64,000 bases of DNA, from NCBI GenBank assembly GCA_963971225.1, contig OZ020270.1, positions 16,293,817 to 16,357,816 of the forward strand, written 5' to 3'. This DNA comes from Melieria omissa. Taxonomy: Eukaryota > Arthropoda > Insecta > Diptera > Ulidiidae. The position numbers were made by a program, and so were the translations under genes. Each line of letters begins with the position of its first letter. The first letter of the stretch is position 1. Shown piece after piece: positions 9,914 through 20,133 of this stretch. The notes under the pieces were generated by a model. That model was not told the DNA's origin. It ran no database searches and saw nothing but the letters and a program-made list of their open reading frames with translations.

Positions 9914-10842
9914 ATGGTTAAACTCAAGCTGCTGAAGGTGGACCAGCTGAAGAAGGAGCTGGCTGCCTGGTATTTGCCGACTGCTGGCGGAAAGGTGGAG
10001 TTGCAGCTGCGCTTGCGAGAGGCGTGTGAGGCACGAGGCATCGATTGGGCTGCGCACGAGTTCGGAACGCAGGAGCTAGAGGCGTCGACCAAAGTGGAGG
10101 AATCGCCTGCGGGTGCGGCGTCGATGCAAGGTACGGCTGCGCCACCACAAGCAATGGACATGAGCCAGCTTATGGTTGCAATGGGGGCATGTTTGAGGAA
10201 ACTTCTGTGAAAATCGAGAATGTCAAAGGCATGTTCGAGACTTCCAATCGTGAAATGTCGGCGCAGATGGCAGCAAAACTTGGAAATGTAAATCGGGAGT
10301 TGTCCAGCAAGCTTCAGGAAAATTCTGCGCGCTTTGAGCAGAAAGTCGAGGAAATCTCAGACAGGATTAATGGAAAAGTCGAGCACCTGGAGACGCGAGT
10401 AGAGCACTTGGATAAACGACTCGACGACCTGGATGATTCCCTGAACAAACGAGTTGATAGTCTGGAGGACTCGATGAACAGAAAAATGGACGAGCGGCTT
10501 GGAGAGTTACAGCTGCAAGCAAGGGTGCGGTCAGTTGAGGAAAGCTTTGCCATAAAAGTGCCTACTTATGATGGTACTACGTCGTTTGACACATTCAAAC
10601 TACAATTCGAGATGGCTGCTTTGGAGAGTCAGTGGACCGATGTTAAGAAAGGTCGGAGACTGATACTGGCTCTAAGAGGTCCTGCGGCTGAGGTAATAAA
10701 AACAGTTCCGGAGGGTTTGAGAGGTGATTACGACACCGTCATAAGGGCACTGGCAGCCAGATACAGTGACGAGCACAACAAAATGCTGTACTATTGCGAG
10801 CTGAAGAGCCGTAGACAAAGGGCCGACGTCGCAGTGCGTTGA
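9914..10842 (+). pseudogene. gag: Ty3/gypsy Gag, one frameshift
   Basis: This is the structural capsid protein of the deleted element. The first frame starts at ATG 9914 and carries a SAP-like N-terminal helix pair (Leu-Lys-Lys-Glu-Leu...Leu-Arg-Leu-Arg). Near 10190 the reading shifts to the frame ending at 10842. That part has a long coiled coil with repeated Leu-Glu-X-Arg-Val heptads (about 10360-10500), followed by a capsid-like block with Tyr-Asp-Gly-Thr, Trp-Thr-Asp and Leu-Arg-Gly-Pro-Ala. Two stops follow. The match to gag is by architecture and context. Confidence 0.7.
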
Positions 10843-12008
10843 TGATGGGCAAGCCGACATTTAAGGAGACGGTGACTAGCGTGATGACGTGTGAGGCGGC
10901 CTGGAGAGGAAGTTTTCGACATTCATCTGCGGAAAAGCGTCGAGCCCAATCTGGACGTGTCACGCAAAGCCAGACAGTGAGCTCAAAAGCACCAGCGGGG
11001 CTGCGGGCAGTGTCATCTAGAGTCAGTTGCTGGCGATGTGGCAAGCAAGGCCACATATCACGAGACTGCCATCTGCGAGAAAAGCGTTCCGAACAGAGAG
11101 TAGACGTCCGGTTGGTAAGCCTTATGCCAGGGGAGGAGTGGTCTGCGGAGAGGCTACAAAAGGACCAGCGTGAGGATGCGGATCTTGCAAAAATCGTCGA
11201 AGGAGAGGAGCAAGGCGCACGTCCGGAGTGGCATGAGATGGCCGGCGAAAGCCCGACCGCGAAGGCTTACTGGGCACAGTGACAAAGTCTGCGGCTGAAG
11301 GAAGGGTGCCTGTACCGCGAAAGGGAGAGCGAGGATGGTCGGACCAGCAACTCCCTAATGGTAGTGCCGAAATGCAGGATCAACGAGGTCATCGAGGCAT
11401 ACCATAACGACTCCAGTGGAGGGCACCTAGGCATCACCAAAACCGTCGCCAACATAAAAAGACGATTCTACTGGGTAGGATGCCAGGAGTCTGTAGCCGA
11501 GTGGATTAAGAGCTGCGACCGATGTTCAGCCGCGAATGGGCCGACAAGAAAATCTCGAGGCCGCATGCAGCAGTACAACGTGCGAGCGCCCTTCGAGCGG
11601 ATTGCTATGGACGTCGCAGGCCCATTCCCAACTAGCACTCAAGGCAACAAATATGTGCTGGTGGTAATGGATTATTTCAGCAAATGGCCCGAAGTGTACC
11701 CTATTCCTAACCAGGAGTCCACTACGATCTCGGAAAAGCTGGTAAACAACTGGGTAACCAGGTTCGGAGTTCCGTTGGAGTTGCACTCAGATCAAGGCCG
11801 GAATTTCGAGTCTACGGTATTCAAGGAAGTTTGTGAGCTGCTGGGGATAAAGAAAACGCGTACCACTCCTTTGCACCCACAGTCCGACGGCATGTTCCAC
11901 CATGCTTTAACGATAAGACAGTCTGTCGCTGTGCAAAGCAACCCTGTCGCTACGCGCCGTGCCATAATTCAACCTGGCAATGATGACCGCGATAATGGAA
12001 ACTTTTAG
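10839..12008 (+). pseudogene. Fused Gag zinc knuckle and integrase frame
   Basis: One frame, broken by a single TGA at 11280-11282, contains the nucleocapsid CCHC knuckle (Cys-X2-Cys-X4-His-X4-Cys near 11029-11070). It then passes directly into the pre-integrase linker and integrase. The integrase shows the His-His-Cys-Cys zinc module (about 11396-11530), a first catalytic Asp in Met-Asp-Val-Ala-Gly near 11610, and a second Asp in His-Ser-Asp-Gln-Gly near 11790. The sequence breaks off just after His-Pro-Gln-Ser-Asp-Gly (near 11890), before the catalytic Glu. Protease, RT and RNase H have been deleted in frame near 11095. Confidence 0.8.
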
Positions 12009-12098
12009 TCCAACCTGGCAATGATGGCCGCGATAAAGGAAACTTTTAGTCCAACCTGGCAATGATGGTCGCGATCATCATGGAAACCTTTAGTCCAC
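11968..12098 (+). repeat. Three tandem ~41-bp repeats
   Basis: The unit begins CAACCTGGCAATGATG and ends AAACTTTTAGTC; three copies lie head to tail. They fall between the truncated integrase and the 3' LTR end and probably belong to the element's 3' region. Copies differ at a few positions, and the third has a small insertion. Confidence 0.8.
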
Positions 12099-12099
12099 T

Positions 12100-12326
12100 C
12101 TGGGTGCGGCGCAGCGAGTCAGTCTGATTTTGACTAGTGAAGGTGCCACACGGAGCAATTGAGCACCCGGCTACTTAAGTGTAAAGACAGTAAAGTGTGA
12201 AATTGGTGAAATAAAGTGATTGTTGGTTTTTATTGCCTGCGTTTGAGAAACTAAGTGTGGTTTGTTTATTTCAAATTACGCAATCCAGAGATACGTACTA
12301 GCCCACTAGAACTAGCATTCGTAACA
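12100..12326 (+). repeat. 3' LTR, right part
   Basis: The segment ends with the same arm as the 5' LTR (CTAGCCCACTAGAACTAGC...GTAACA) and is followed by the GTAT duplication. It includes an AATAAA-like sequence near 12211, suitable for R/polyadenylation. The expected TGTTACG start is not seen, so the left boundary of this LTR is lost or rearranged. Confidence 0.6.
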
Positions 12327-12354
12327 GTATTTATATTTATACTTCAACCTGTAA

Positions 12355-13330
12355 ATCTATACTAATATAAAAAAGCAAGTGTGACGTTTTTTAAGCCACA
12401 ATCAGGCAAAAACCACTTAACCGATTTAGACCAAATACATACAAACATTTTGTTATCTGCGGGAATGGCACATAGGCTATATGATATTGACCACGCCCCT
12501 TTTTACGCCCACTATGGTAACAAAACTCATCTATAGTATGGTTTTTTAAGGCAATATGGGTATCAAACGATTCAGCGTGCCATTACGGCAAACATAGGCT
12601 ATAACATAATCGGCCACGCCCACTTTCTGCGCCTACTAAACTAACAAATCGAAGCTACGCTACATGTCGGTGAATCAGTATTAATATCAAGTGATTCCGT
12701 GTTTCATTCATGTTAACATAGGATATTTAAGATTGACCACGCCCACCTAATATGTCTTTTCGCCACACTCACTGTAATAACAAATCAGCCATGGTATATT
12801 TGTCATAGCAATAGGGGCATCAAACAATTCAGCGTGTGATTGCGGCAAACATAGGCTATAATATAAGTGGCCACGCCCACTTTCCGTGCCCACTAAACTA
12901 ACAAAACGAAGCTACGGTACATGTCAGTAAATCAGTATTAATATCAAATGATTCCGTGTTTCATTGATGTTAACATAGGATATATAAGATTGATCACTCA
13001 CTATAATAACAAATCAGCCCTGGTATATTTATCATAGCAATATGGGTATCAGACGATTCAGCATGTCATTGCGGCAAACATAGACTATAATATAATTGGC
13101 CACGCCCACTTTCCGCGCCCACTAAACTAACAAAACGAAGCCACGGTACATGTGTGAAAATTAATGTTGATGATTCTATGTTTCATAGCGGTAAACATAA
13201 GCTATATAAGGTTGACCACGCCCACCTTTTACGCCTTCCCATTCTGATGAGAGAAATTAACTGTGGTATATTTGTGCAACACAATATGGATATACAAAAA
13301 ATTTGCGAGTCATTGCATTGTATATAAAAA
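12355..13330. repeat. Tandem array of ~230-260-bp units with GCCACGCCC boxes
   Basis: The segment opens with TCTATACTAATATAA and then repeats a unit of about 230-260 bp. Matching blocks start near 12571, 12829 and 13059 (AGCGTG/AGCATG...GGCAAACATAGGCTATAA...GGCCACGCCCACTTT). Each unit carries one or two GACCACGCCC or GGCCACGCCC boxes. The TC start and repeat body recall Helitron-like elements, but no CTRR end or hairpin was confirmed. Confidence 0.6.
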
Positions 13331-14115
13331 TTAATGTATGTTTGTTTGTTGGTCCCACGACACTAAAATTAAAAAACTAGACAGCCGTTTCGCTGAATTT
13401 TTCATGGAATGTTCGTCTTGAGTAAGTCTCAATAAACCATATAGTGCGAATACGACCCGATAGGTAGGCGTGGCACCTCCCATACAACTTAAATTTTCAA
13501 TATGGAATATTTTCGGACAGCATTAAAATTTGGTGCGGAGCCACCGTTTAGATGTTTCGTTCTACTGGTAAAGTTTAGCGGGCGTTTGACAAGGGGCGTG
13601 GCACTTTTTAAATGCCGGTGTAACTTTGGAACTATAGCGTTCACATCAATGACACTCGGTACAAACGTACGATTTAGTTGTGTTTTTCGATAAGGGAATG
13701 GAGTGGGTTTTTGACAAGGAGGCGTGGCACCGCCCATACAACTTAAATTTTCAATATAGAATATCCTCGGAATGAGTAATCGGGCAGCATAAAAATTTGG
13801 TGCGGGGCCACCGTTTAGATGTGCCGTTTCACTGGTGAAACTTTTTAAGCAACTCAAATGTTTTGAATAACTGTGGAACTACAAATCATACATCAAAGAT
13901 TTACGATTTAGATGTGCCCTTCGACATGGGGAATGGGGTGGGTATTGGACGAGGGCCATGGCACCGCCCATAGAACCCAACTTTTTAATGTGGAATAGCT
14001 TCGGAACAATAAGTTGGAGAGCTTTGAAGTTTTTTATAGCATTGTCCCATAGATGTGTCATTCTACTGGCAATATTGTATGGGCTTTGAAGGGGCGCGGC
14101 ATATTTTTTGTGACT
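13331..14115. repeat. Second tandem repeat family, ~250-bp period, GGGCGTGGC boxes
   Basis: Blocks beginning GGCGTGGCACCGCCCATACA recur near 13470, 13728 and (diverged) 13967. Between them lie GGTGCGG(A/G)GCCACCGTTTAGATG blocks (13531, 13799). The same family is present at about 56100-56715. No coding capacity was seen. It has the same GC box as the preceding array but in the opposite orientation. Confidence 0.6.
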
Positions 14116-14226
14116 GTGACTTGTACTACCGTCATCAAGTTATTATGATGAATATAAATAACTGCGACAAAAAGCGTAAAAATAACAAATGCGCTATTTT
14201 TTCCTGTCAAAGGAGCTATAGGAATG
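14116..14226 (+). repeat. Dispersed repeat copy (partner at 34696-34808)
   Basis: About 110 bp, including AACTGCGACAAAAAGCGTAA and TCAAAGGAGCTATAGGAATGA, is closely repeated in the same orientation at 34696-34808. No termini can be defined from two copies. It may be the end of a longer unrecognised element. Confidence 0.6.
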
Positions 14227-14369
14227 AGTGACGTCTCCAGGGGAGGGGATTAGGGGATGGATCCCCCCTTGGTGGATAAATTCATTTATCCAATTTTATG
14301 TAACAATATAAAATTGTAAACATTTTTTACTATTTGCTTTATCTTTTCTCTGAGCACCCACCTTAAACC
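14227..14369. other. Unassigned AT-rich stretch
   Basis: Between the dispersed repeat and the MITE copy there is a G-rich run (GGGGAGGGGATTAGGGGATGG near 14239) and AT-rich sequence. I see no gene or element end. Confidence 0.3.
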
Positions 14370-14468
14370 ACTAAGCAAATAAACACATAGAGGTGTCAAC
14401 TCGCACAAATTTGCGTACCAGCGCAGTAGGTCCCATACGCACTTCGGCTATTCGAATATATTCGCGAT
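14370..14468. mobile_element. MITE fragment, left part (ACTAAGCAAATAAAC family)
   Basis: The sequence begins ACTAAGCAAATAAACACATA and contains GTAGGTCCCATACGCACTTCGGCTAT. The same blocks occur inverted at 39963-40181, and in part at 34331-34365. The Ty3 element starting at 14469 cuts this copy, and its continuation (ACTTCGGCAAACTTC...) follows at 27982. The MITE is therefore older than the Ty3 insertion. Confidence 0.65.
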
Positions 14469-16255
14469 GGTAATGAACAAATCCCTGACTTTGAGAATTG
14501 TAATGTGGTAACATAGAATAGCTTCCACACAACGAATGCAACCCTGTGGCAGGAGCGCTAAATTGGCAGCACTGCTGATCTACTACGAAGTGCAACGGAA
14601 TACGGAAAACCAGAAAGGAAGGAAAAGAACATTGGGGGAGAAAGAAACGAACCGGCAAGCGTGGAGGACGTGGCAGTTTTTCGAGCAGGAGACGACACGA
14701 GAAAAACCGCGTGGCAGCGAAAAAGGAAGGAAGTGGCGGAGTTCGCTGCGGCATTGGGACGGGACAGAATCGTCACCAGCGCTGCTAGTTTGCAGCCAGC
14801 TTAAGGCTGTCGCGATATTTTCTGACCGCCCGACCAGCGCAGCGCCGCCAAATATTCCGTCGACAAAGGCTGCCGCCATCTTTCAACTCGTTGCACGACC
14901 AGCGGAGCGCCGCCAGCTTGTCAGCCGACAAAGCTGCCGTCATTTGCCGACAGGTGCACGACCAGCGCAGCGCCGCCAAATATTCCGTCGACACAATGCT
15001 GCCGCCATCTTTCAACTCGTTGCACGACCAGCGGAGCGCCGCCAGCTTGTCAGCCGACAAGGCTGCCGCCATTTGTCGACAGGTGCACGACCAGCGCAGC
15101 GCCGCCAAATATTCCGTCGACACAAGGCTGCCGCCGTTCTTCAACTTTTGCACGACCAGCGCCAGCGCCGCCATCTTGGCCCATGCAATGGTGAGACATC
15201 TTTAGCCAGCGGGAGAGACGCAGGACCGCAGTGAGGGCGGCCGCCGCCATACGAGTCGTTACGTAATAACGGAAGCCGGCACCAACAAGCAGAATTAAAT
15301 TAAGGGGGATCAGGAGCAGTGGCTCAATTGTAAACCAACTTAGGGGGGGATCACGAGCAGTGGCTCAATGTCATCGATCAAAAGGGGGATATGTTACTAA
15401 GGGTAAAGTATGCTGAAATTGCATCACTCTTTGTGAACTCGTCATCGGCTACATAAGTTGTATACTTTTCTTACAGCATTCACGATTCACGGAGGCCTTC
15501 TACGGGAAAATCGATGGACGCACGTGAGTAACTCTTTAATGCCTATGACTTGTGAGTAGTGGTAACTTATTCGTAATTTAAACCGCGAACAGAGAGTGTG
15601 TGCAACGGCAAGGTAACAAGGGCAGGGCTCCACTGCTATAAAGTGTTATTAATGTACAGCAGTCGGAGCAACGTAGGCTTATAGGTGCAGGGATTTAAAT
15701 AAATTAAGGGAATAGAATCCGAACCGTTGTTTTTCGAAGCTCGATATTGTATATTATATTTAAGCATTCGTGTATTAAAACCAATATGAATTTATAAGTT
15801 TTGACGTTCTTTTTGGAGGGTGAGACGAGGTCAAATAGCGTGTTGGGGATCCGCTTTGTTGTCGCGCCGCAGATCCACGGTAGGGTGGGTATTGAAGCGA
15901 GAGTGCCACTATCACCTTGGCACTCCACATTGACAAATCCAACCGCGATAGAACCATGTCTTTTAGAATTAATGCCACCCCTTGCAGGGGCTCCTTCTGT
16001 TTCCATCTTGCCACCCCACATATAAAATTTTTTTCTTGATATGTTTGCTATAAATAACAAGGGACTCTAAATAGAAACTGTAATGTAACGAGCCTTCGAA
16101 AAAGGTCGCGAACCTCCCCAACCGACTCCCTAGCTAGCCACTTAAGGGTCCCGCAGACCTACTTTCGAGGCTTATACCACCTGTATACGCCGGTGGACAT
16201 GCCAACCTTCGTGGGTTGTGCTCGGCTACCTCCAGTTTTACCAAAGAACATTACA
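14469..16255 (+). repeat. 5' LTR, 1,787 bp, with internal tandem repeats
   Basis: This LTR is very long for a Ty3 element. It contains about 2.3 copies of a 129-bp tandem unit (units start near 14869, 14998 and 15127) and two copies of a 40-bp unit (GGGGGATCA(G/C)GAGCAGTGGCTCAA, near 15303-15369). The 3' LTR has five copies of the 40-bp unit. An acceptor-like site (TACTTTTCTTACAG, ending 15477) and a donor-like GTGAGT (near 15523) bracket a short GC-richer stretch. The LTR ends at CATTACA. Confidence 0.85.
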
Positions 16256-16261
16256 AAGAAA

Positions 16262-16279
16262 TGGCGCCCAACGTGGGGC
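16262..16279 (+). other. Primer binding site, tRNA-Lys(1,2) type
   Basis: TGGCGCCCAACGTGGGGC lies six bases after the 5' LTR. This is the primer-site sequence known for retroelements primed by tRNA-Lys1,2. Its exact fit and position support the LTR boundary. Confidence 0.85.
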
Positions 16280-16747
16280 CCAAAAAAAAAGAGTGTGGGA
16301 CACTCGCAACTATCGTGAGACTCACACCAGCAAAAATACATCTCTCAGATTCTTTAATCAAGCAATGGATTCCTGGTTGGCTTAAGGCACTTTCGAAGGA
16401 GGCATTTCAACTGGACAGTAAATTAAATGATGGTTTCTCGTGCGACAACACCTGAGCACGGAGATACATGGGTGCTCTGATTTTGTGTAATAAATGTTAA
16501 TCCTTGGTGGACATTAACTACTTGGCAGCCACTAATTCGTCCGAGTACGTTAACCCTTAGGCTCTTATCATTTCTCTACACTCATTGGTAAAACAGGAAC
16601 TTGATGTTGACTGGACATACTCCATGTAGCAGTGAGCAACTGGAGTCCGCAACATTTGGCTCTTGATATCAATTGGGATAATTGTTTTTGTTTTCTTCAA
16701 AGCTCTAACCTCATTCAACTTATCGTGTCTTCTTATTTCGTGACCGT
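16280..16747 (+). other. Retrotransposon leader, no clear gene
   Basis: This is the leader between the primer site and the membrane/RING frames. Short frames exist on both strands but I recognise none of them. Packaging signals would be expected here and cannot be identified by eye. Confidence 0.4.
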
Positions 16748-16933
16748 TTGGTGACATATCTTTCTATGTCCCTCATGTTCTGTTTAGCTATAACCATATT
16801 CTACGCGGTTGTATCCTTACTAGTGACGATAATAATTACTATGTTGTTTGACCTCTCTCTCATACCTCCAACCGAACCACACGCATTTTTGTTATTTTCA
16901 TCGAACCTATATATTAAGAAATCCTATACATAA
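16748..16933 (+). pseudogene. Hydrophobic membrane-segment frame ahead of the RING frame
   Basis: A 61-residue frame holds a continuous hydrophobic run of about 25 residues (roughly residues 8-33), long enough for one membrane span. An in-frame ATG is at 16769 (Met-Ser-Leu-Met); the listed start is upstream. It overlaps the beginning of the next frame (16848 onwards), which has a second hydrophobic stretch and then a RING-H2 finger. A single frameshift between them would explain the split. I infer that they were one protein with two membrane segments and a cytosolic RING. No family match is claimed. Confidence 0.35.
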
Positions 16934-17288
16934 GCCGTCGAAAGACGTATTACATGAAGTATTAATAATAAGTAAAGTTTTGTCAATCGGATTTATGCTA
17001 AATCCTTTACTTTCGATAATTCACACTGTAATTGAAACGCAAATGGCTGTAGTACGGAGTACTGAAAATATTCCGGCACTGGCCTCAGGCACAGCTGAAA
17101 GCGCGTGTACTATCTGTTTAAACCCCACACTAGACACTCAGGAATGCTTGACTACCTTATGTAATCACACATTCCATAGGCAATGTATTACAAACTGGCT
17201 AAACGAGTCGCATGACTGCCCTTGTTGTCGACAATTATGTAATTTACGCGATTTAAAACCAACTTCTATACGGAATAAAACGACATAA
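16848..17288 (+). CDS. RING-H2 zinc-finger protein inside the retrotransposon
   Basis: This 146-residue frame lies between the LTR leader and gag. Residues 87-127 form a textbook RING-H2 finger: Cys87-X2-Cys90-X14-Cys105-X-His107-X2-His110-X2-Cys113-X10-Cys124-X2-Cys127. Ile89, Trp117 and Pro125 stand where E2-contacting residues sit in active ubiquitin ligases. Residues about 37-62 are hydrophobic. An internal ATG at 17043 (residue 66) could start a shorter protein that keeps the finger. It ends at TAA 17286, just before the gag ATG at 17317 in another frame. RING-H2 proteins are typically E3 ubiquitin ligases. Its role in the element is unknown; it may be a captured host domain or a Gag N-terminal domain separated by frameshift. 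Confidence 0.7.
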   Translation: MTSLSYLQPNHTHFCYFHRTYILRNPIHKPSKDVLHEVLIISKVLSIGFMLNPLLSIIHTVIETQMAVVRSTENIPALASGTAESACTICLNPTLDTQECLTTLCNHTFHRQCITNWLNESHDCPCCRQLCNLRDLKPTSIRNKTT

Positions 17289-17316
17289 CACGCGTAACAG
17301 TCGACGGGAGTTGGGA

Positions 17317-18531
17317 ATGCCAGCATCACAGCGTACGAACATTTTAGCTTCAAATGAAACAGCAAATTTGTCATTACCTATATTAACGGTTTCGGAGTCA
17401 CCCAAAGCGGTTAATTCTGACATACCTTCTAGCCAATGGCACCCAGAACGACACGACATGAGACGACAGTCCAATGTACCACCTTCTAATCATCTGAACC
17501 GTGACCATCAGAATCATAACCCAAATGTGACTGTTGAACAAGTTTCCAATTTGATTGAGTCAAGTATTCAACGCCTACTTGCCAACTTAACTGTACAACC
17601 CGAGGGCGCACCAGCGTCGCTACCTTCGAATCATATTCCAAATAATCCGCATCGTAACTATTCTAACCATGGCATTCGAGCGGAAAAGATTCCTTCTATT
17701 ATTTACAACTGGGGAGTTACCTTTGACGGTTCTGCTACAGGCATTACTTGTGAAGAATTTATATATCGTATACGTGCTTTAACGGCTGAAAGCCTTGATG
17801 GTGATTTCGCTGCTGTCTGCAGTAACTTACACATTTTGTTGTCTGGAAAGGCTAAAGATTGGTTTTGGCGGTATCATAAACAAGTGACGCGAATTGAATG
17901 GCAAAGTTTTTGTGTAGCGCTCAAGTACGAATTTAAAGATATGCGCTCCAACTATGACGTTCGGGAAGAGTTACGAAATCGCAAACAGCGGGCTGGAGAA
18001 ACTTTTGAATGTTATTATGACGCTATCACTGCAATTACCGACCGGCTAGCTCATCCTATCGAGGAAGAAGAATTAATCGAGATAATTACGCGAAATCTGA
18101 GACCCGACATACGACACGAACTACTGTACATTCCAATTATGTCAGTTGCTCATTTGCGCAAGCTAGTACAGATGAGGGAGAACTTCTTTAAAGACGACTT
18201 CTTCAAACGCACGCCATATCGAAATGTCCTGACAAACAGCTTACGACCACGTTATGTGGCAGCAATAGCCCCGGAATCTGTAGACGAGCCAGAGGACTCG
18301 GAAACACCGGCGGAATTGAACGTTGAGGAAGTAGTACAGCAGGAGCATCTGCCAACTTGTTGGAACTGTAATGAGGAAGGACACTACTGATATGTGTGAA
18401 CAAGAGAGAAAAATCTTTTGCTACGGTTGCGGAGCTAAAAACATATATAAGCCGCAGTGCACTCGTTGCCTTGGGAGAGCAAAAAACGGGCTGAAGACCC
18501 CATTCGGCAAGAACCGAATGGTGAAATCCTA
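17317..18531 (+). pseudogene. gag: Ty3/gypsy Gag with two zinc motifs, one frameshift
   Basis: This is the capsid/nucleocapsid protein. Its N-terminus is rich in Asn, Pro and His. The retrotransposon gag domain spans about residues 125-300 (Phe-Asp-Gly-Ser..., Ala-Lys-Asp-Trp-Phe, then Arg-Lys-Gln-Arg-Ala-Gly-Glu-Thr). The first zinc motif starts Cys-Trp-Asn-Cys near 18358. The frame then meets TGA at 18388 and continues one frame over with a second motif, Cys-X2-Cys-X9-Cys-X2-Cys (near 18420-18470), ending at TAA about 18531. The ATG at 17317 is chosen because it opens the conserved region and follows the RING stop. Confidence 0.8.
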
Positions 18532-19299
18532 AATACCGTGCATAGAGGCGACCTTTCGCGGGGGAACTCTCCTAAGTCCTCAGTGGGAGTGCTACTCAAC
18601 CAAACTATATCCAACAAGATCGTAAACCTGCACCGCGATGCTCCCACTAGTGATGCTGGTGAACAGAGCGTAAGACGGATCCTCCCACTGCACGAACGCT
18701 GGCTACGATATCAAGAAATTCGAAATCGACTATTTCCCAATGATGCGGGAATGAAAGGCCGAAAAAGACCTACCAGATCCACTTTGCGACAGCGAAAATT
18801 TTGGAAAGATATACGCGAACGCCGAAAATTACTTATTGCATCGATCGTTAACGATAAGGCGGATAGGCGTTGTTACGCGGAAATCCAATTGTTGAATCGC
18901 ACGGTATATGGGCTACTCGACACAGGCGCTAACATAAGCTGCCTCGGGGCAGAGTTAGCCAAAGAAGAAATTTATACAAGCGGAAAATTTCACGGTTGTC
19001 AGTCGAGTGTGAAAACAGCAGCGGGAGAAAACCAGCAAGTAATAGGTTTTGTTGACGTAGACATCACTTATAAAAATACGACTAAGCCCATACGTATGTT
19101 TATTATTCCAACAATCCAACAAAAGGTGATACTAGGTATCGATTTTTGGAGACAATTTCAGTTGGCTCCCAGAATTATTGCGACAATGTGTGCAAGCAAG
19201 GAAACTAGGTGCGAGTCACCGAAAGACTATCTATATCCACTAAACGCAACTCAACAAACAACAGTTGGAAGTAGTAAAATCATTGTTTCCCAGTTTTGA
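18457..19299 (+). pseudogene. pol: Ty3/gypsy protease region of Pol
   Basis: This Pol N-terminal frame overlaps the end of gag, as expected for Gag-Pol frameshifting. A basic linker is followed by the aspartic protease with Leu-Leu-Asp-Thr-Gly-Ala-Asn (near 18913) and a later Ile-Leu-Gly-Ile-Asp-Phe (near 19129), which is the conserved flap/C-terminal motif. The frame ends at 19299, and RT starts one frame over at about 19265, so one frameshift separates protease from RT. Confidence 0.85.
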
Positions 19300-20120
19300 A
19301 AAACAAGGGTTAGGTAGGACTAGTCTGATTAAACACGAAATAGACGTCGGAAATGCAAAACCGGTTAAACAACGTTTTTACCCTGTCTCTCCGGCCGTGG
19401 AAAAAATTATCTATAAGGAACTAGATCGAATGTTACAGTTAGGGGTAATTGAACCATCCCACAGTGCTTGGAGTTCACCCATGCGGTTAGTGATGAAACC
19501 TGGTAAAGTACGGCTTTGTTTAGATGCGAGAAATATAAATGACGTAACTAAAAAAGATGCGTATCCGCTTCCACCAATCGAAGGCATTTTCGCGCGGTTA
19601 CCTAAAGCAAACGTTATATCAAAAATTGACTTAAAAGATGCGTACTGGCAAATTGCACTAACAGAGGAAGCGAAAGCAATCACAGCTTTCACCATACCTG
19701 GACGACCTTTATACCAATTCACAGTCATGCCATTCGGGTTATGTAACGCGCCTCAGACTATGTGTAGACTCATGGATGAAATCATTCCCGCCGATTTAAA
19801 ACATTGTGTTTTTGGCTATTTAGATGATGTGTGTGTAGTTTCAGATAATTTTGAGAACCATCTGGCGGTATTAGTACGCATAGCGGACCAATTTCGAAAA
19901 GCGAACCTCACCTTAAACATTAATAAAAGTCAATTTTGTGTTACAAGAGTACACTATTTGGGGTATGTCATTGGTGATGGCGGGATAGCCACTGACCCTA
20001 CCAAAGTTGAATCTATTGTAGCTTGGCCCACGCCAAAAAACTTAAAGCAAGTTCGCGGATTTTTAGGACTAACAGGATGGTATAGACGGTTCATTCAAAA
20101 CTTTGCTGAAATCGTTTTCC
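19265..20120 (+). pseudogene. pol: Ty3/gypsy reverse transcriptase
   Basis: This is the RNA/DNA-dependent DNA polymerase of the element. Motifs in order are: Val-Ile-Glu-Pro-Ser-Ser/His-Ser-Ala-Trp-Ser-Ser-Pro (near 19450), Leu-Cys-Leu-Asp-Ala-Arg (near 19515), Lys-Ile-Asp-Leu-Lys-Asp-Ala-Tyr (near 19625), Met-Pro-Phe-Gly-Leu-Cys-Asn-Ala-Pro (near 19728) and the catalytic Tyr-Leu-Asp-Asp (near 19820). Gly-Phe-Leu-Gly-Leu-Thr-Gly-Trp-Tyr-Arg-Arg-Phe closes the connection near 20060-20090. A frameshift near 20110-20130 moves the reading to the RNase H frame. Confidence 0.9.
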
Positions 20121-20133
20121 GATTACCGAAACT

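Larger units (their letters stand above)
9711..12326 (+). mobile_element. Internally deleted Ty3/gypsy LTR retrotransposon
   Basis: The termini are TGTTACGAAAG at 9711 and TTCGTAACA ending at 12326, with GTAT duplicated on both sides (9707-9710 and 12327-12330). The order is short 5' LTR, primer site, gag, CCHC knuckle, integrase, repeats and partial 3' LTR. Protease, reverse transcriptase and RNase H are missing, lost in one deletion near 11095, and integrase is cut off near 11890. The copy cannot move by itself. Matching flanks show that the outer ends are original. Confidence 0.85.

Noticed and set aside
12355..14115. CRISPR-like array
   Set aside because: Units are 230-260 bp, diverged and without unique spacers of constant length, and the context is eukaryotic transposon DNA.
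14583..15250. Long overlapping frames on both strands inside the 5' LTR, and their copies at 26062-26869
   Set aside because: They arise from the 129-bp tandem repeat, whose length is divisible by three, so every frame stays open through the repeat. The encoded peptides are repetitive and without domains.
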